From Puniceicoccales bacterium (lineage in GTDB: Bacteria > Verrucomicrobiota > Verrucomicrobiia > Opitutales > JAIRLM01): a stretch of 10,272 nucleotides of DNA. The notes under the pieces were generated by a model. The model did not search any database. It was given only the letters and a program-made list of their open reading frames with translations, and was not told the DNA's origin. How positions within the stretch are numbered: the stretch's first letter is position 1; each line of letters starts with the position of its first letter. Where the stretch lies: positions 1-10,272 of the forward strand of contig JAITFC010000060.1 of assembly GCA_031281635.1 (NCBI GenBank), read 5' to 3'. Below, one piece after another: positions 1-7,339 of the stretch. The position numbers and the translations under genes were made by a program.

Positions 1-2179
1 CTCTCCGCACCCACGGGCAAAAAAATGCACGGCACAGGCAGCGCGGGTAGTCCTGGATGCGGCCGTCGCAGCGGGGGCTCCGCGGGACATCATCGGTTGG
101 CTGGAGGAGCCCACTCTGGAACTTACGGGAGCGCTCATGCGTCATCCCTCCATCTCGAATATTTTGGCCACGGGCGGAACTGGCATGGTGCGCGTCGCCT
201 ACGCCAGTGGCAAACCGGCCATCGGGGTGGGCTCCGGAAATACGCCGGCCGTCATCGACGACAGCGCCGACATTGTAATGGCCGTATCATCGATTCTTCT
301 CTCTAAGACATTCGACAACGGGCTCATATGCGCCTCGGAACAGTCGGTCATTGCCCTGGACGGAGTCTACGAGGAAGTGAAAGCGGAATTCATTCGCCGC
401 GGTGCACATATTCTTGGCGTAGAAGACTCTCGTAAATTAAGTTCCGCACTACTAACGGAAAAAGGCATCAACCCGGCCATCGTGGGACGATCCGCCTACG
501 AGATCGGACAAATTGTTGGCATTGAAGTCCCTCCGCACGCGAAAGTCCTGATCAGCGAAGAAAAATCCTACGAACCGCAAAATCCGTTTGCCCACGAAAA
601 ATTATCTCCGATTTTGGCGCTGTATCGGGCAAAAACATTCGAAGAGGCTGTCTCCGGCGCCGTGCAACTCATTCGCCAAGGTGGACATGGGCACACCTCC
701 GTGCTCTACGTGCACCCGAAACAGCGCGGCCACATCACCTACTTTGCCGAAAGAATTCCGACGGCACGGCTACTCATCAACTCTCCAGCCTCCCAGGGTG
801 GCATCGGCGATCTCTATAATTTTCGCTTGGAACCATCCCTCACTCTGGGCTGCGGATCCTGGGGCGGAAATTCCGTCAGCGAAAATATTGGCGTAAAACA
901 CCTTCTCAATTACAAAGCAATAGCGGAAAGGCGGGAAAATATGCTCTGGTACCGAGTCCCACAAAAAATTTATTTCAAGCGCGGATCAACGGATGTGGCG
1001 CTGCGGGAATTTGCCGGCAAAAAACGTGCCTTCATAGTAACGGACACGTTTCTCTATGAGTCGGGAGCGTCGCGGCGCATCGCAGACATACTGGAAAAAA
1101 TTGGCTTGGAAGTGCAGATATTCGCCGACGTTCTGCCGGACCCAACAATTTCTCTGGTGCAACAAATTATGGCGCGCATTCGATCCTATAATCCGGACCT
1201 GATCGTCGGCTTCGGCGGCGGATCCCCCATGGATGCGGCGAAAATTGCCTGGCTCATGTACGAACATCCGCAGACAAATTTTGCGGATATCTCCATGCGT
1301 TTTCTGGACATACGCAAACGAACCTGCTCCATCCCGGCCTTGGGCGCAAAGGCGCAATTGGTAACAATTCCCACAACATCCGGGACCGGATCCGAAGTTA
1401 CGCCATTTTCCATCATCACCGATGACAAAACTCATGTAAAGTACGCCATCGCAGACTATGCACTGACTCCTTCCATGGCCATTGTTGACCCCAATTTTGT
1501 GGATGGTATGCCACAGGGACTCACCGCTGCCGGCGGAATTGATGCCCTAGTACACGCCGTCGAAGCCTACGTCTCCTGCATGGCAACGCACTTCACCAAT
1601 GCCAACGCCGTCGAAGCCATAAAACTCATCTTCAAGTATTTGCCCAGGGCTTACAAAAACGGCGCAGCGGACCCGGAAGCCCGCGAAAACATGCACTACG
1701 CGGCAACCATCGCCGGCATGGCATTTGCCAACGCATTTCTCGGTGTCTGCCACTCCATGGCACACAAACTTGGTGCCGCATTTAATATCCCACACGGCAT
1801 TGCCAATGCCCTGTTATTCCGTCAGGTCATTCAATACAACGCCACGGATTGCCCGCGAAAACAAGCGGCATTTCCACAGTACGTCGCGCCGGAATCCAAA
1901 GAACGCTACGGCCAGATCGCTCAGTTGCTGGATCTCGGCGGTAAGAACGACGGCGAACGGGTAAAGCGTCTAGTCGCTGCCGTGCAGGATCTCATGGTTA
2001 CTCTGGAAATTCCACTCTCCATCCGCGATTGGGGCATCAACGAAGACAAATTCATGGGCGCACTCGATTCGATGACACGCCTCGCATTCGACGACCAATG
2101 CACGGGCGCAAATCCCTCCTACCCACTCATGGAGGAAATCCGAAATATCTATCTGGATGCTTACCACGGCCGCGTGTGA
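1..2179 (+). CDS. adhE: Bifunctional acetaldehyde-CoA/alcohol dehydrogenase AdhE, 5' end cut by the window edge
   Basis: AdhE reduces acetyl-CoA to acetaldehyde and then to ethanol, regenerating NAD+ in fermentation; in known bacteria it forms cytoplasmic filaments (spirosomes). The frame is open from base 2 to the TGA at 2177-2179, giving 725 residues against about 870-890 for the family, so roughly the first 150 are outside the window. The N-terminal half is a CoA-acylating aldehyde dehydrogenase: the catalytic cysteine lies in FDNGLICASEQ (Cys codon at 329-331). The C-terminal half, from about base 950, is an iron-dependent alcohol dehydrogenase with the nucleotide-binding GGGSPMDAAK (about 1213-1242) and TTSGTGSE. 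The expected metal ligands are present: Asp (1541) and His (1553) in GGIDALVHAVEAY, His (1751) in GVCHSMAH and His (1793) in IPHG. Both activities look intact. The next gene is convergent. An ATG at 137 is internal, because clear homology continues upstream of it. Confidence 0.97.
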   Translation, partial: SPHPRAKKCTAQAARVVLDAAVAAGAPRDIIGWLEEPTLELTGALMRHPSISNILATGGTGMVRVAYASGKPAIGVGSGNTPAVIDDSADIVMAVSSILLSKTFDNGLICASEQSVIALDGVYEEVKAEFIRRGAHILGVEDSRKLSSALLTEKGINPAIVGRSAYEIGQIVGIEVPPHAKVLISEEKSYEPQNPFAHEKLSPILALYRAKTFEEAVSGAVQLIRQGGHGHTSVLYVHPKQRGHITYFAERIPTARLLINSPASQGGIGDLYNFRLEPSLTLGCGSWGGNSVSENIGVKHLLNYKAIAERRENMLWYRVPQKIYFKRGSTDVALREFAGKKRAFIVTDTFLYESGASRRIADILEKIGLEVQIFADVLPDPTISLVQQIMARIRSYNPDLIVGFGGGSPMDAAKIAWLMYEHPQTNFADISMRFLDIRKRTCSIPALGAKAQLVTIPTTSGTGSEVTPFSIITDDKTHVKYAIADYALTPSMAIVDPNFVDGMPQGLTAAGGIDALVHAVEAYVSCMATHFTNANAVEAIKLIFKYLPRAYKNGAADPEARENMHYAATIAGMAFANAFLGVCHSMAHKLGAAFNIPHGIANALLFRQVIQYNATDCPRKQAAFPQYVAPESKERYGQIAQLLDLGGKNDGERVKRLVAAVQDLMVTLEIPLSIRDWGINEDKFMGALDSMTRLAFDDQCTGANPSYPLMEEIRNIYLDAYHGRV

Positions 2180-2383
2180 TCGGGAAATTTCTTGGAACCA
2201 TTGCGGTCGTTTCCATAAATATTCGACCCGTCGCAGAACTCTTAAAGTTCGGTTTTCTGAAATTTTGCAACGGGTTTCTTGTTGTCCCACGGCTTATTCC
2301 CTGGGACTTCGTTCGGGACTCTGTTCCCCAAACCTAAGGGCTGCTCAGTCAAATCAATGTCGCTCCGTCTAAAAAACTTAGCA
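2180..2383. other. Convergent intergenic gap between adhE and mnmG
   Basis: This 204-base gap separates the 3' ends of two facing genes, so terminators are expected. Two modest inverted repeats are visible. GAACT/AGTTC (2236-2240 with 2246-2250, 5-base loop) is followed by GGTTTT. GTCCCA/TGGGAC (2284-2289 with 2302-2307, 12-base loop) has no T-run after it. For the minus strand, a T-tract lies just past mnmG (A-run 2371-2376 on the plus strand), preceded only by a weak, wobble-containing hairpin at the mnmG end. None is a textbook intrinsic terminator. No coding region is supported. Confidence 0.5.
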
Positions 2384-4246
2384 TCAATGACACTTTTGCA
2401 TCTCCACGGCGACCCAAATTAGGCTAACATCCGCCGGGCCAACTCCACTGATGCGGCCGGCCTGTGCCAGCGTGTGCGGGCGGATATTTTTTAATTTTTG
2501 CCGGCTTTCATTGCTTAATCCGCGGACTTCGTCATAGTCAAAATTTTCTGGAATTAGCACACCGTCAATATCCTGCATTTTCTCAATTTGCCGCTGCTCT
2601 CGCTTCAAATATCCTGCATAGAAAACGCGATAGAAAATTTCTTCCCATTCTGCATCGCTGACATTTGGCAACATGTCGCGAATTCGCCCCGCATTGCCGC
2701 CGCTGCGAAGGAAATGTCCAACCGTTTCTCCGCCAGTAAGTTTTTCATCTTCCAAAAAAGTAACTTTTTCTTCAATGGTGCGTTTTTTTTGCAGAATGCG
2801 GCATAGACGTTCTTCGTCCAACAGCTTATGTTCTTCTGCGGCAGACAATAGACGCAATTCAGCACTGCCAGCATTCAGGAGCAATCGCCACTCCGCCCGG
2901 CTTGTAAACATCCGATACGGTTCATCGGTCCCCTTTGTGACAAGGTCGTCGATGAGCACGCCGATATATGCCTCGTGGCGCTTCAGTATAAGTGGTTTCA
3001 TCCCACGTAGTTGTGCCGCCGCATTGATGCCAGCCAGCAGTCCCTGCGCCGCCGCTTCTTCGTATCCGGAAGTGCCATTGATTTGACCCGCACAGAAGAG
3101 CCCGGCAATAATTTTTGATTCCAGGGATGGAAAGAGTTGCGTCGGTGGAAGATAATCGTACTCGACGGCGTAGGCTGGACGAAGGATGCGCGCCCGCTCA
3201 AAACCGACGATTGAATGAATGGCATCTTCTTGCACAGCAAAGGGAAGGCTAGTAGAAAACCCATTCACATACCACTCGTCCACATCCACCCCCTCCGGCT
3301 CCAAAAAAAGTCGATGGGTATCGTGTTCTGGAAATTTGACAAATTTGTCCTCGATGCTCGGACAGTAGCGGGGACCTCGGGCGCTGATGACTCCTGAGTA
3401 GAGCGGTGATTGGTGTAAATTGCTGAGAATAATGGTGCGCGTCCGTTCGCCGGTGACTGTTTCGTAGCAGGGTCGCTGTTCATCGGAATCGCCCAGGAGT
3501 GGTTTTTCCCAAAATTCGCTGTCGCTTGTCAACCGTTCGGGCCGCGTATCATAGAACGCGAAGCGCGCTGGATCGGCGTCTCCGTCCTGCCGCTGCATTT
3601 TGGAAAAGTCTATGCTGCGGCCGAGAAGTCGCGGTGGAGTGCCCGTTTTTAATCGCGATGTTTCGATGCCGAAGCCGTTGAGCGAAGCAGTTAGCCCGTG
3701 CGCCGAAAAATCTCCCAGTCGCCCCCCATCCCACTGCGCCTGACCCATATGCATTTTCCCACGCAAAAATGTCCCAGTCGTCAAAATCACCGTCCGCGCA
3801 AAGATTTCCACACCGGATTGCGTGCGCACGCCGCATGCGCGACCATTTTTCACAAGTATTTCCTCGGCAATGTCTTGAAACATGTGCAGATGCTCCAAAG
3901 TTTCCAGAAGCAGGCGCATCCTCCATGCATAGCGCCGCCGGTCACACTGGGCCCGCGGACCGCGAACAGCATCTCCCTTGGAGCGATTGAGCAAGCGAAA
4001 TTGCAGAGCCGTCGCATCGGTATTTTCCGCCATGAGCCCCCCGAGCGCGTCGATCTCACGCACCATGTGACCCTTGCCGAGGCCGCCGATTGCCGGGTTG
4101 CAACTCATTTTGGCAATTGTATCTAAATTTCCAGTCAACAACAACGTATTCAATCCACATCTGGCACAAATTCCAGCCGCCTCGCAGCCGCTGTGGCCAC
4201 CACCGACAACGAGCACATCAAAGGGATTTCCCACGGCAAACCTCAC
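2384..4246 (-). CDS. mnmG: tRNA uridine-5-carboxymethylaminomethyl(34) synthesis enzyme MnmG (GidA)
   Basis: MnmG is the FAD-dependent partner of the GTPase MnmE; together they install the (carboxymethyl)aminomethyl group on U34 of tRNAs reading two-codon boxes ending in A or G. The 620-residue product is full length for the family. It shows the N-terminal dinucleotide-binding VVGGGHSGCEAA (about 13-24), the conserved CNPAIGGLGKGH around Cys49, LKTGTPPRL in the middle, the first family signature GPRYCPSIEDKFVKF, the second signature AGQINGTSGYEEAAAQG, and the C-terminal MnmE/tRNA-contacting part with TSRAEWRLLL. The start is GTG at 4246, overlapping the smpB stop as GTGA, with no obvious Shine-Dalgarno sequence; translation probably depends on coupling to smpB. 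MnmE is not in the window. It is the last gene of the tRNA-Leu/rpoZ/smpB/mnmG cluster. Confidence 0.97.
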   Translation of the reverse strand: MRFAVGNPFDVLVVGGGHSGCEAAGICARCGLNTLLLTGNLDTIAKMSCNPAIGGLGKGHMVREIDALGGLMAENTDATALQFRLLNRSKGDAVRGPRAQCDRRRYAWRMRLLLETLEHLHMFQDIAEEILVKNGRACGVRTQSGVEIFARTVILTTGTFLRGKMHMGQAQWDGGRLGDFSAHGLTASLNGFGIETSRLKTGTPPRLLGRSIDFSKMQRQDGDADPARFAFYDTRPERLTSDSEFWEKPLLGDSDEQRPCYETVTGERTRTIILSNLHQSPLYSGVISARGPRYCPSIEDKFVKFPEHDTHRLFLEPEGVDVDEWYVNGFSTSLPFAVQEDAIHSIVGFERARILRPAYAVEYDYLPPTQLFPSLESKIIAGLFCAGQINGTSGYEEAAAQGLLAGINAAAQLRGMKPLILKRHEAYIGVLIDDLVTKGTDEPYRMFTSRAEWRLLLNAGSAELRLLSAAEEHKLLDEERLCRILQKKRTIEEKVTFLEDEKLTGGETVGHFLRSGGNAGRIRDMLPNVSDAEWEEIFYRVFYAGYLKREQRQIEKMQDIDGVLIPENFDYDEVRGLSNESRQKLKNIRPHTLAQAGRISGVGPADVSLIWVAVEMQKCH

Positions 4247-4731
4247 TTTTGCGAAACATAGCGCTCCGACATTTCGCGCTGGGCCTCTCTCAATGCCGTT
4301 GTGCGCCGCAATTCTTCTCTTTTATCACGCAGATTTTTTCCGCGGCAGAGAGCAATATCCACCTTCAGAAGACCGCGCTTCATATGCAAGCGCAAGGGAA
4401 TAATCGCCATACCGTCCTTTTCCGCCTCCGTGCGCAATTTGCAAATTTCCCGGCGATGCAGAAGAAGGTTGCGAACGCGATTGGCCGGATGATTGGCGTC
4501 TGATCCATGGGAATATGCCTCGATGTGGGCGTTGAAGAGCTGCGGACGACCGTTGTGATTAATGCGCACAAATGCTTCGGAAATTTGCGCACGACCCTCA
4601 CGGACGGCCTTAATCTCCGTTCCGCGCAGTTCAATGCCCGCTTCCAACTCTTCCACGATAGCGTAGCGATGCAGAGCTTTCCGATTAAAAACCTCTGCGA
4701 AGTGCTTCGCTCCCTTTACTTTCCCCGCCAT
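4243..4731 (-). CDS. smpB: SsrA-binding protein SmpB
   Basis: SmpB binds tmRNA and delivers it to stalled ribosomes for trans-translation. The 162-residue product has the family's usual length. Diagnostic segments are FNRKALHRYAIVEELEAGIE followed by LRGTEIKAVREGRAQ (about 15-50), the beta-barrel core with NAHIEAY and HPANRVRNLLLHRREI, then RLHMKRGLLKVDIALCRGKN and DKREELRR before the basic C-terminal tail that mimics the codon-anticodon stem in the decoding centre. The start ATG at 4731 has a good upstream AGGAGA (about 12 bases away). It lies 16 bases after the rpoZ stop and overlaps mnmG by GTGA at its own stop. No tmRNA gene (ssrA) was found here. The tagged products would be ClpXP substrates, and clpP lies about 1 kb away. 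Confidence 0.97.
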   Translation of the reverse strand: MAGKVKGAKHFAEVFNRKALHRYAIVEELEAGIELRGTEIKAVREGRAQISEAFVRINHNGRPQLFNAHIEAYSHGSDANHPANRVRNLLLHRREICKLRTEAEKDGMAIIPLRLHMKRGLLKVDIALCRGKNLRDKREELRRTTALREAQREMSERYVSQK

Positions 4732-4747
4732 GGCGCCGAAAGTTCTC

Positions 4748-5008
4748 CTAGGAACTATTCGAAGCTAAAAGTGACAGAACATCTTCCAACACATCCACTT
4801 CTTCCTGCTTTTCATCATAGAGTTCATAGGTCAGTTTGCCCTCGATGATCTCTCTCAGCACAATATCCTCCAGTTCCAAGCGTTCCAGCGAGTCGATGGT
4901 CGAATCATTCTTCTTGCGCAACTGCTTCACCCGCCAGGAGACAAGATTCACGAGAATGTTCACATTCGGCAGAACCAACAAAGCTTGCTTTAAATAGTCA
5001 TCTCTCAT
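4748..5008 (-). CDS. rpoZ: DNA-directed RNA polymerase omega subunit
   Basis: Omega helps fold and dock the beta' subunit of RNA polymerase. The 86-residue product starts MRDDYLKQALLVLPNVNILV and continues NLVSWRVKQL, the counterpart of the conserved omega segment ending RARQL. LELEDIVLREIIEGKL matches the second conserved block (about 47-62). An acidic, serine-ending tail follows. The MRDDYL beginning is what I recall from Verrucomicrobiota/Opitutae omega proteins, and it is the main reason for that host guess. The frame can be extended 15 bases to a TTG at 5023, but the ATG at 5008 matches the family start. GGGAT lies about 9 bases upstream as a weak ribosome site. It follows tRNA-Leu on the same strand by 97 bases and precedes smpB by 16. 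gmk, a frequent neighbour elsewhere, is absent. Confidence 0.88.
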   Translation of the reverse strand: MRDDYLKQALLVLPNVNILVNLVSWRVKQLRKKNDSTIDSLERLELEDIVLREIIEGKLTYELYDEKQEEVDVLEDVLSLLASNSS

Positions 5009-5105
5009 CGATTGTGATCCCAACTAGACTCAGATCTAAATGCTGTCAATAAATTTCTTTGCGAAGACACAATCGGGACAAAATTTCCCAAAGCGCACGC
5101 ATAAA

Positions 5106-5192
5106 TGGTACCCAGAGAGGGGGTTGAACCCTCACTCCCGCGAAGGAATCGGATTTTGAGTCCGACGCGTCTGCCAATTCCGCCATCCGGGC
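5106..5192 (-). tRNA. tRNA-Leu (anticodon CAA, reads UUG)
   Basis: Read on the minus strand, the 87 bases fold as a class II tRNA. The acceptor GCCCGGA pairs with TCTGGGT through five Watson-Crick and two G-U pairs, followed by discriminator A and an encoded CCA. The D stem is GCG/CGC with TTGG in its loop. The anticodon stem TCGGA/TCCGA encloses CTCAAAA, so the anticodon is CAA. A long variable arm (TCC...GGGA) is typical of leucine and serine tRNAs. The T stem GAGGG/CCCTC encloses TTCAACC. The long arm, CAA anticodon and A73 together give leucine. Position 1-72 is G-U rather than the usual G-C. It lies upstream of rpoZ on the same strand. Confidence 0.96.
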
Positions 5193-5416
5193 AAGCATTT
5201 GATTGCTAGACTGTCTGCTGGCTCCATGCAAGAAAAATTTTACGGATATTTGTTGCTTGCGTGGGTGCCCTGAAGTTTGACACCGCAAACCCAACCCGGA
5301 ACGTTGCTCTAAAATCGGTTTCGAGGAGAGACAACCCGCCATAAACCGCCAAACGCGATAGCATTCGGCGAAAAAAAGCTCAAAAATTTCATTTCCTCCA
5401 TGACAGGTCGCATTTT

Positions 5417-5731
5417 TTGCCCACACTATCGGCCGTGACACTTTCTCTGGAGAAGCAATTGGAAATCACACGGGATATTTTGCGTCTGGCGCAGGGCATG
5501 TCGGCGAATTTGGCGCAGGTGGAAGCCATTTTGCTCGCATTCGATTTGCCCCCGGACGACTACGAAGCGCGCATTTTTGTCCTCACGCGAATCATAGAAA
5601 TCATGCGAGAGCTATCCGTGAAAACGTTCCGCAACGGCGAACACCGCCTGGAGGTCATCGAGGCCATCCAGAACTGCATGGATCGCTACATCGAGGAAGA
5701 GGACGTGGTTATCAGTGAGGTGTCGCAGTGA
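5417..5731 (+). CDS. Small helical protein of unknown function
   Basis: I do not recognise this 104-residue product. It is acidic and predicted by eye to be almost entirely helical: one helix around LEKQLEITRDILRLAQGM (about 11-28), one around NLAQVEAILLAF, a longer one after a PPDDY turn (about 45-67, ending MRELSV) and one around HRLEVIEAIQNCMDRYIEEE. There is no signal peptide, membrane segment or metal motif; the single cysteine is near residue 87. The start is uncertain: TTG at 5417 has AGG nine bases upstream, while GTG at 5435 would give 98 residues beginning MTLSLEKQ. No ATG is available near the N-terminus. It is divergent from tRNA-Leu, and its 3' end overlaps clpP by 20 bases in convergent orientation. 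Its amphipathic pattern and ordinary composition suggest a real gene, perhaps a small oligomerising or adaptor protein; no function can be assigned. Confidence 0.65.
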   Translation: MPTLSAVTLSLEKQLEITRDILRLAQGMSANLAQVEAILLAFDLPPDDYEARIFVLTRIIEIMRELSVKTFRNGEHRLEVIEAIQNCMDRYIEEEDVVISEVSQ

Positions 5732-6329
5732 GATTTTTTTTCTCAATCACTTCGTCCACAATTCCGTAACTTAGCGCCTCTTTAGCCGTCATATAAAAGT
5801 CTCTGTCGGAGTCCTTTGCGATACGTTCTACCGGTTGGCCAGTCAATTTGGCGAGCAATTCGTTGATGCAGGTGCGCCAGCGTAAAATTTCCTTGGCGGC
5901 GATGGCGATGTCGGCGCTCTGGCCGGTAGCCCCTCCCATCGGTTGATGAATCATCACGCGGCTATTGGGGAGGGCGTAGCGTTTGCCCTTTGTGCCGGAG
6001 GCAAGGAGCAGGGTTCCGAAACTGGCAGCCTGTCCCACGCAGTAGGTTACAACGTCGCAATGCATGAAATTGATTGTGTCGAAAATCGCCATACCCGCCG
6101 TCACACTTCCCCCAGGACAATTAATGTAGAGGTGGATATCCTTTTTCGCATCATCCATCTGCAAAAATAATAATTGTGCCACAACGGCGTTTGCCACCTG
6201 ATCATCGATGGGCGTGCCGACGAAAATGATGCGGTCCTTGAGCAATCGGCTGTAGATGTCCCAGGAACGTTCCGTGCGTCCATCTCTCTCATAGACATAG
6301 GGAAGAGGTAAGTAGTGCTGTGCTTTCAT
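5712..6329 (-). CDS. clpP: ATP-dependent Clp protease proteolytic subunit ClpP
   Basis: ClpP forms the double-heptameric peptidase chamber that degrades proteins fed in by a Clp ATPase such as ClpX or ClpA. The 205-residue product is full length. The catalytic triad is intact: Ser103 in VGQAASFGT, His128 in VMIHQPMGG and Asp177 in DSDRDFYM, matching Ser111/His136/Asp185 of the E. coli precursor. RSWDIYSRLLKDRIIFVG (about 22-38) and the oxyanion-region INCPGGSVTAGMAIFD are standard. The ATG at 6329 overlaps the trigger factor stop as ATGA, giving the common tig-clpP order with likely translational coupling. clpX, often next, is absent: the following gene is the convergent 104-residue protein, whose 3' end overlaps clpP by 20 bases. 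No separate terminator is visible at this end. Confidence 0.97.
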   Translation of the reverse strand: MKAQHYLPLPYVYERDGRTERSWDIYSRLLKDRIIFVGTPIDDQVANAVVAQLLFLQMDDAKKDIHLYINCPGGSVTAGMAIFDTINFMHCDVVTYCVGQAASFGTLLLASGTKGKRYALPNSRVMIHQPMGGATGQSADIAIAAKEILRWRTCINELLAKLTGQPVERIAKDSDRDFYMTAKEALSYGIVDEVIEKKNLTATPH

Positions 6330-7297
6330 GATGCATTTTTCTTGGCTACGCGTTCCGTACCTTGGTTTCGAGATGGCGGAAGACCGCGCAAATCCGCCCC
6401 CGACCTAGATGTTCTTTTCGTTGTTTTGGGAAGAGGTTTTCCGCCGTATACGCGTCGCCAAGCCGCCTCATTCACGCCTCCGTCATACGCGATCAGCGCA
6501 ACTTCGCGCAGCATTTTGAACAGCGTTTTGTCGTCAAGTTTGCTGATAGACGCGAGACTACAATCTTTTTTCTGCCAGCACATTACTTCATCGAAAGTTG
6601 GTCCAAAACGCAAAGCTCTCGGATCCCGATCGAGGGGCAGGGGAGTTTCCACCTTCACAATTTCGACTGCGTAGTCCAACTGCAAACCGGCCAACGACTG
6701 TTCTACGCCGTCACCGCGACAGAGCGCCGCTATGCGGTGCTTTGCGCCCAGTTTTAAACCATCGGGAAATTTTGCAACGTAGTTAATGCATACGCAGTCA
6801 CCGATCGCGGCTGGGCTTTCCGTCGGCACATTTTTGACCGGAGAAACGAGAATATCAAACATTTCCTGCACCTCCGCCTCCGTCGGCTCCGTGTCATAGG
6901 GGGGCAAGTCGATGGCCAAATAGTCGGGGAGCACCAACTCGGGGTAGAAAACAACCTGTAGGCTAAGCGATACCGTATCCGTTTTCGGGTCTCGTTTCAT
7001 TGCTTGCTCGTTGAAAATGATAACATTGGTAAGTTTTTTCCAATCGGGATTCTTCGCGCGCCTCAGCACCTCTTCTTTCGCCTTGCGGCAGAGTTCCGCC
7101 GCCACCGCTCGTTCAAATTCCGGGGGAGGGGAATCCTGTTCCAACGCCGCTGCTGGATTCGGCAATTGTATCATCGTCTCAAGGACAACTTGCATCATTT
7201 CCGGACCGGAGAACACGCAATCAATTGCGCACCTCAAATCTCCTTCCTCAAAACTTTTGACTTCCACGGCAAAATTCCTCCGACACAACTTACCCAT
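6326..7297 (-). CDS. tig: Shortened, divergent trigger factor-like chaperone
   Basis: Trigger factor binds the ribosome at the exit tunnel and holds nascent chains. The call rests on position directly before clpP and on recognisable pieces: an N-terminal domain of beta then alpha character (9-95), the link FYPELVLPDYLAIDLPPYDT (117-136), which matches the conserved trigger factor segment before the peptidyl-prolyl isomerase domain, AAIGDCVCINY (163-173) beginning an FKBP-like domain, and LAGLQLDYAVEIVKVETPLP (202-221) closing it. The 323 residues compare with about 430 in typical members. The GFRxGKxP ribosome-docking signature is missing: the place after IQLP (43-46) reads NPAAALEQD, and neither other frame supplies it. 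The FKBP part is about 35 residues too short and the helical C-terminal arms are reduced, ending in a basic, low-complexity tail. The start ATG at 7297 lacks a clear ribosome site. It could have lost ribosome binding or be a lineage-specific derivative. Confidence 0.78.
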   Translation of the reverse strand: MGKLCRRNFAVEVKSFEEGDLRCAIDCVFSGPEMMQVVLETMIQLPNPAAALEQDSPPPEFERAVAAELCRKAKEEVLRRAKNPDWKKLTNVIIFNEQAMKRDPKTDTVSLSLQVVFYPELVLPDYLAIDLPPYDTEPTEAEVQEMFDILVSPVKNVPTESPAAIGDCVCINYVAKFPDGLKLGAKHRIAALCRGDGVEQSLAGLQLDYAVEIVKVETPLPLDRDPRALRFGPTFDEVMCWQKKDCSLASISKLDDKTLFKMLREVALIAYDGGVNEAAWRRVYGGKPLPKTTKRTSRSGADLRGLPPSRNQGTERVAKKNAS

Positions 7298-7339
7298 ATC
7301 TGGGGTTGCGTTTTGTTTCGATCTGGCAAGGCTAAAAAT
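7298..7339. promoter_or_regulatory. 42-base divergent gap between tig and the exonuclease gene
   Basis: Both flanking genes start here and point away from each other, so their promoters must lie in these 42 bases or inside the partner's coding sequence. On the plus strand the only clear element is AAGG at 7328-7331, eight bases before the exonuclease GTG, a plausible ribosome site. I see no convincing -35/-10 pair on either strand, nor a GG-N10-GC sigma-54 element. Confidence 0.3.

Noticed and set aside
986..1435. A 149-codon minus-strand frame inside adhE
   Set aside because: The adhE reading is fully supported by catalytic and metal-binding motifs across this region, so the antisense frame is a shadow.
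2284..2307. GTCCCA/TGGGAC hairpin after adhE as an intrinsic terminator
   Set aside because: The stem has 6 pairs with a 12-base loop and is not followed by a T-run; it is mentioned only as part of the intergenic description.
5021..5049. A perfect TTGACA on the minus strand (5049-5044) upstream of rpoZ as a promoter
   Set aside because: At 17 bases the -10 position reads TAGTTG, a poor match, and the transcript would start only a few bases before the ATG.
5237..5265. TAAAAT on the minus strand upstream of tRNA-Leu as its -10 element
   Set aside because: The matching -35 position reads CCCACG, so the promoter call is not supported beyond AT-richness.
5277..5305. A perfect TTGACA on the plus strand upstream of the 104-residue gene
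   Set aside because: The sequence 16-18 bases downstream (around AACGTT) has no -10 resemblance; TCTAAAAT lies too far away.
7004..7339. The 112-codon upstream extension of the exonuclease frame
   Set aside because: It lies antisense to the trigger factor coding sequence and shows no nuclease homology; the GTG at 7340 has a ribosome site and directly precedes Exo I.
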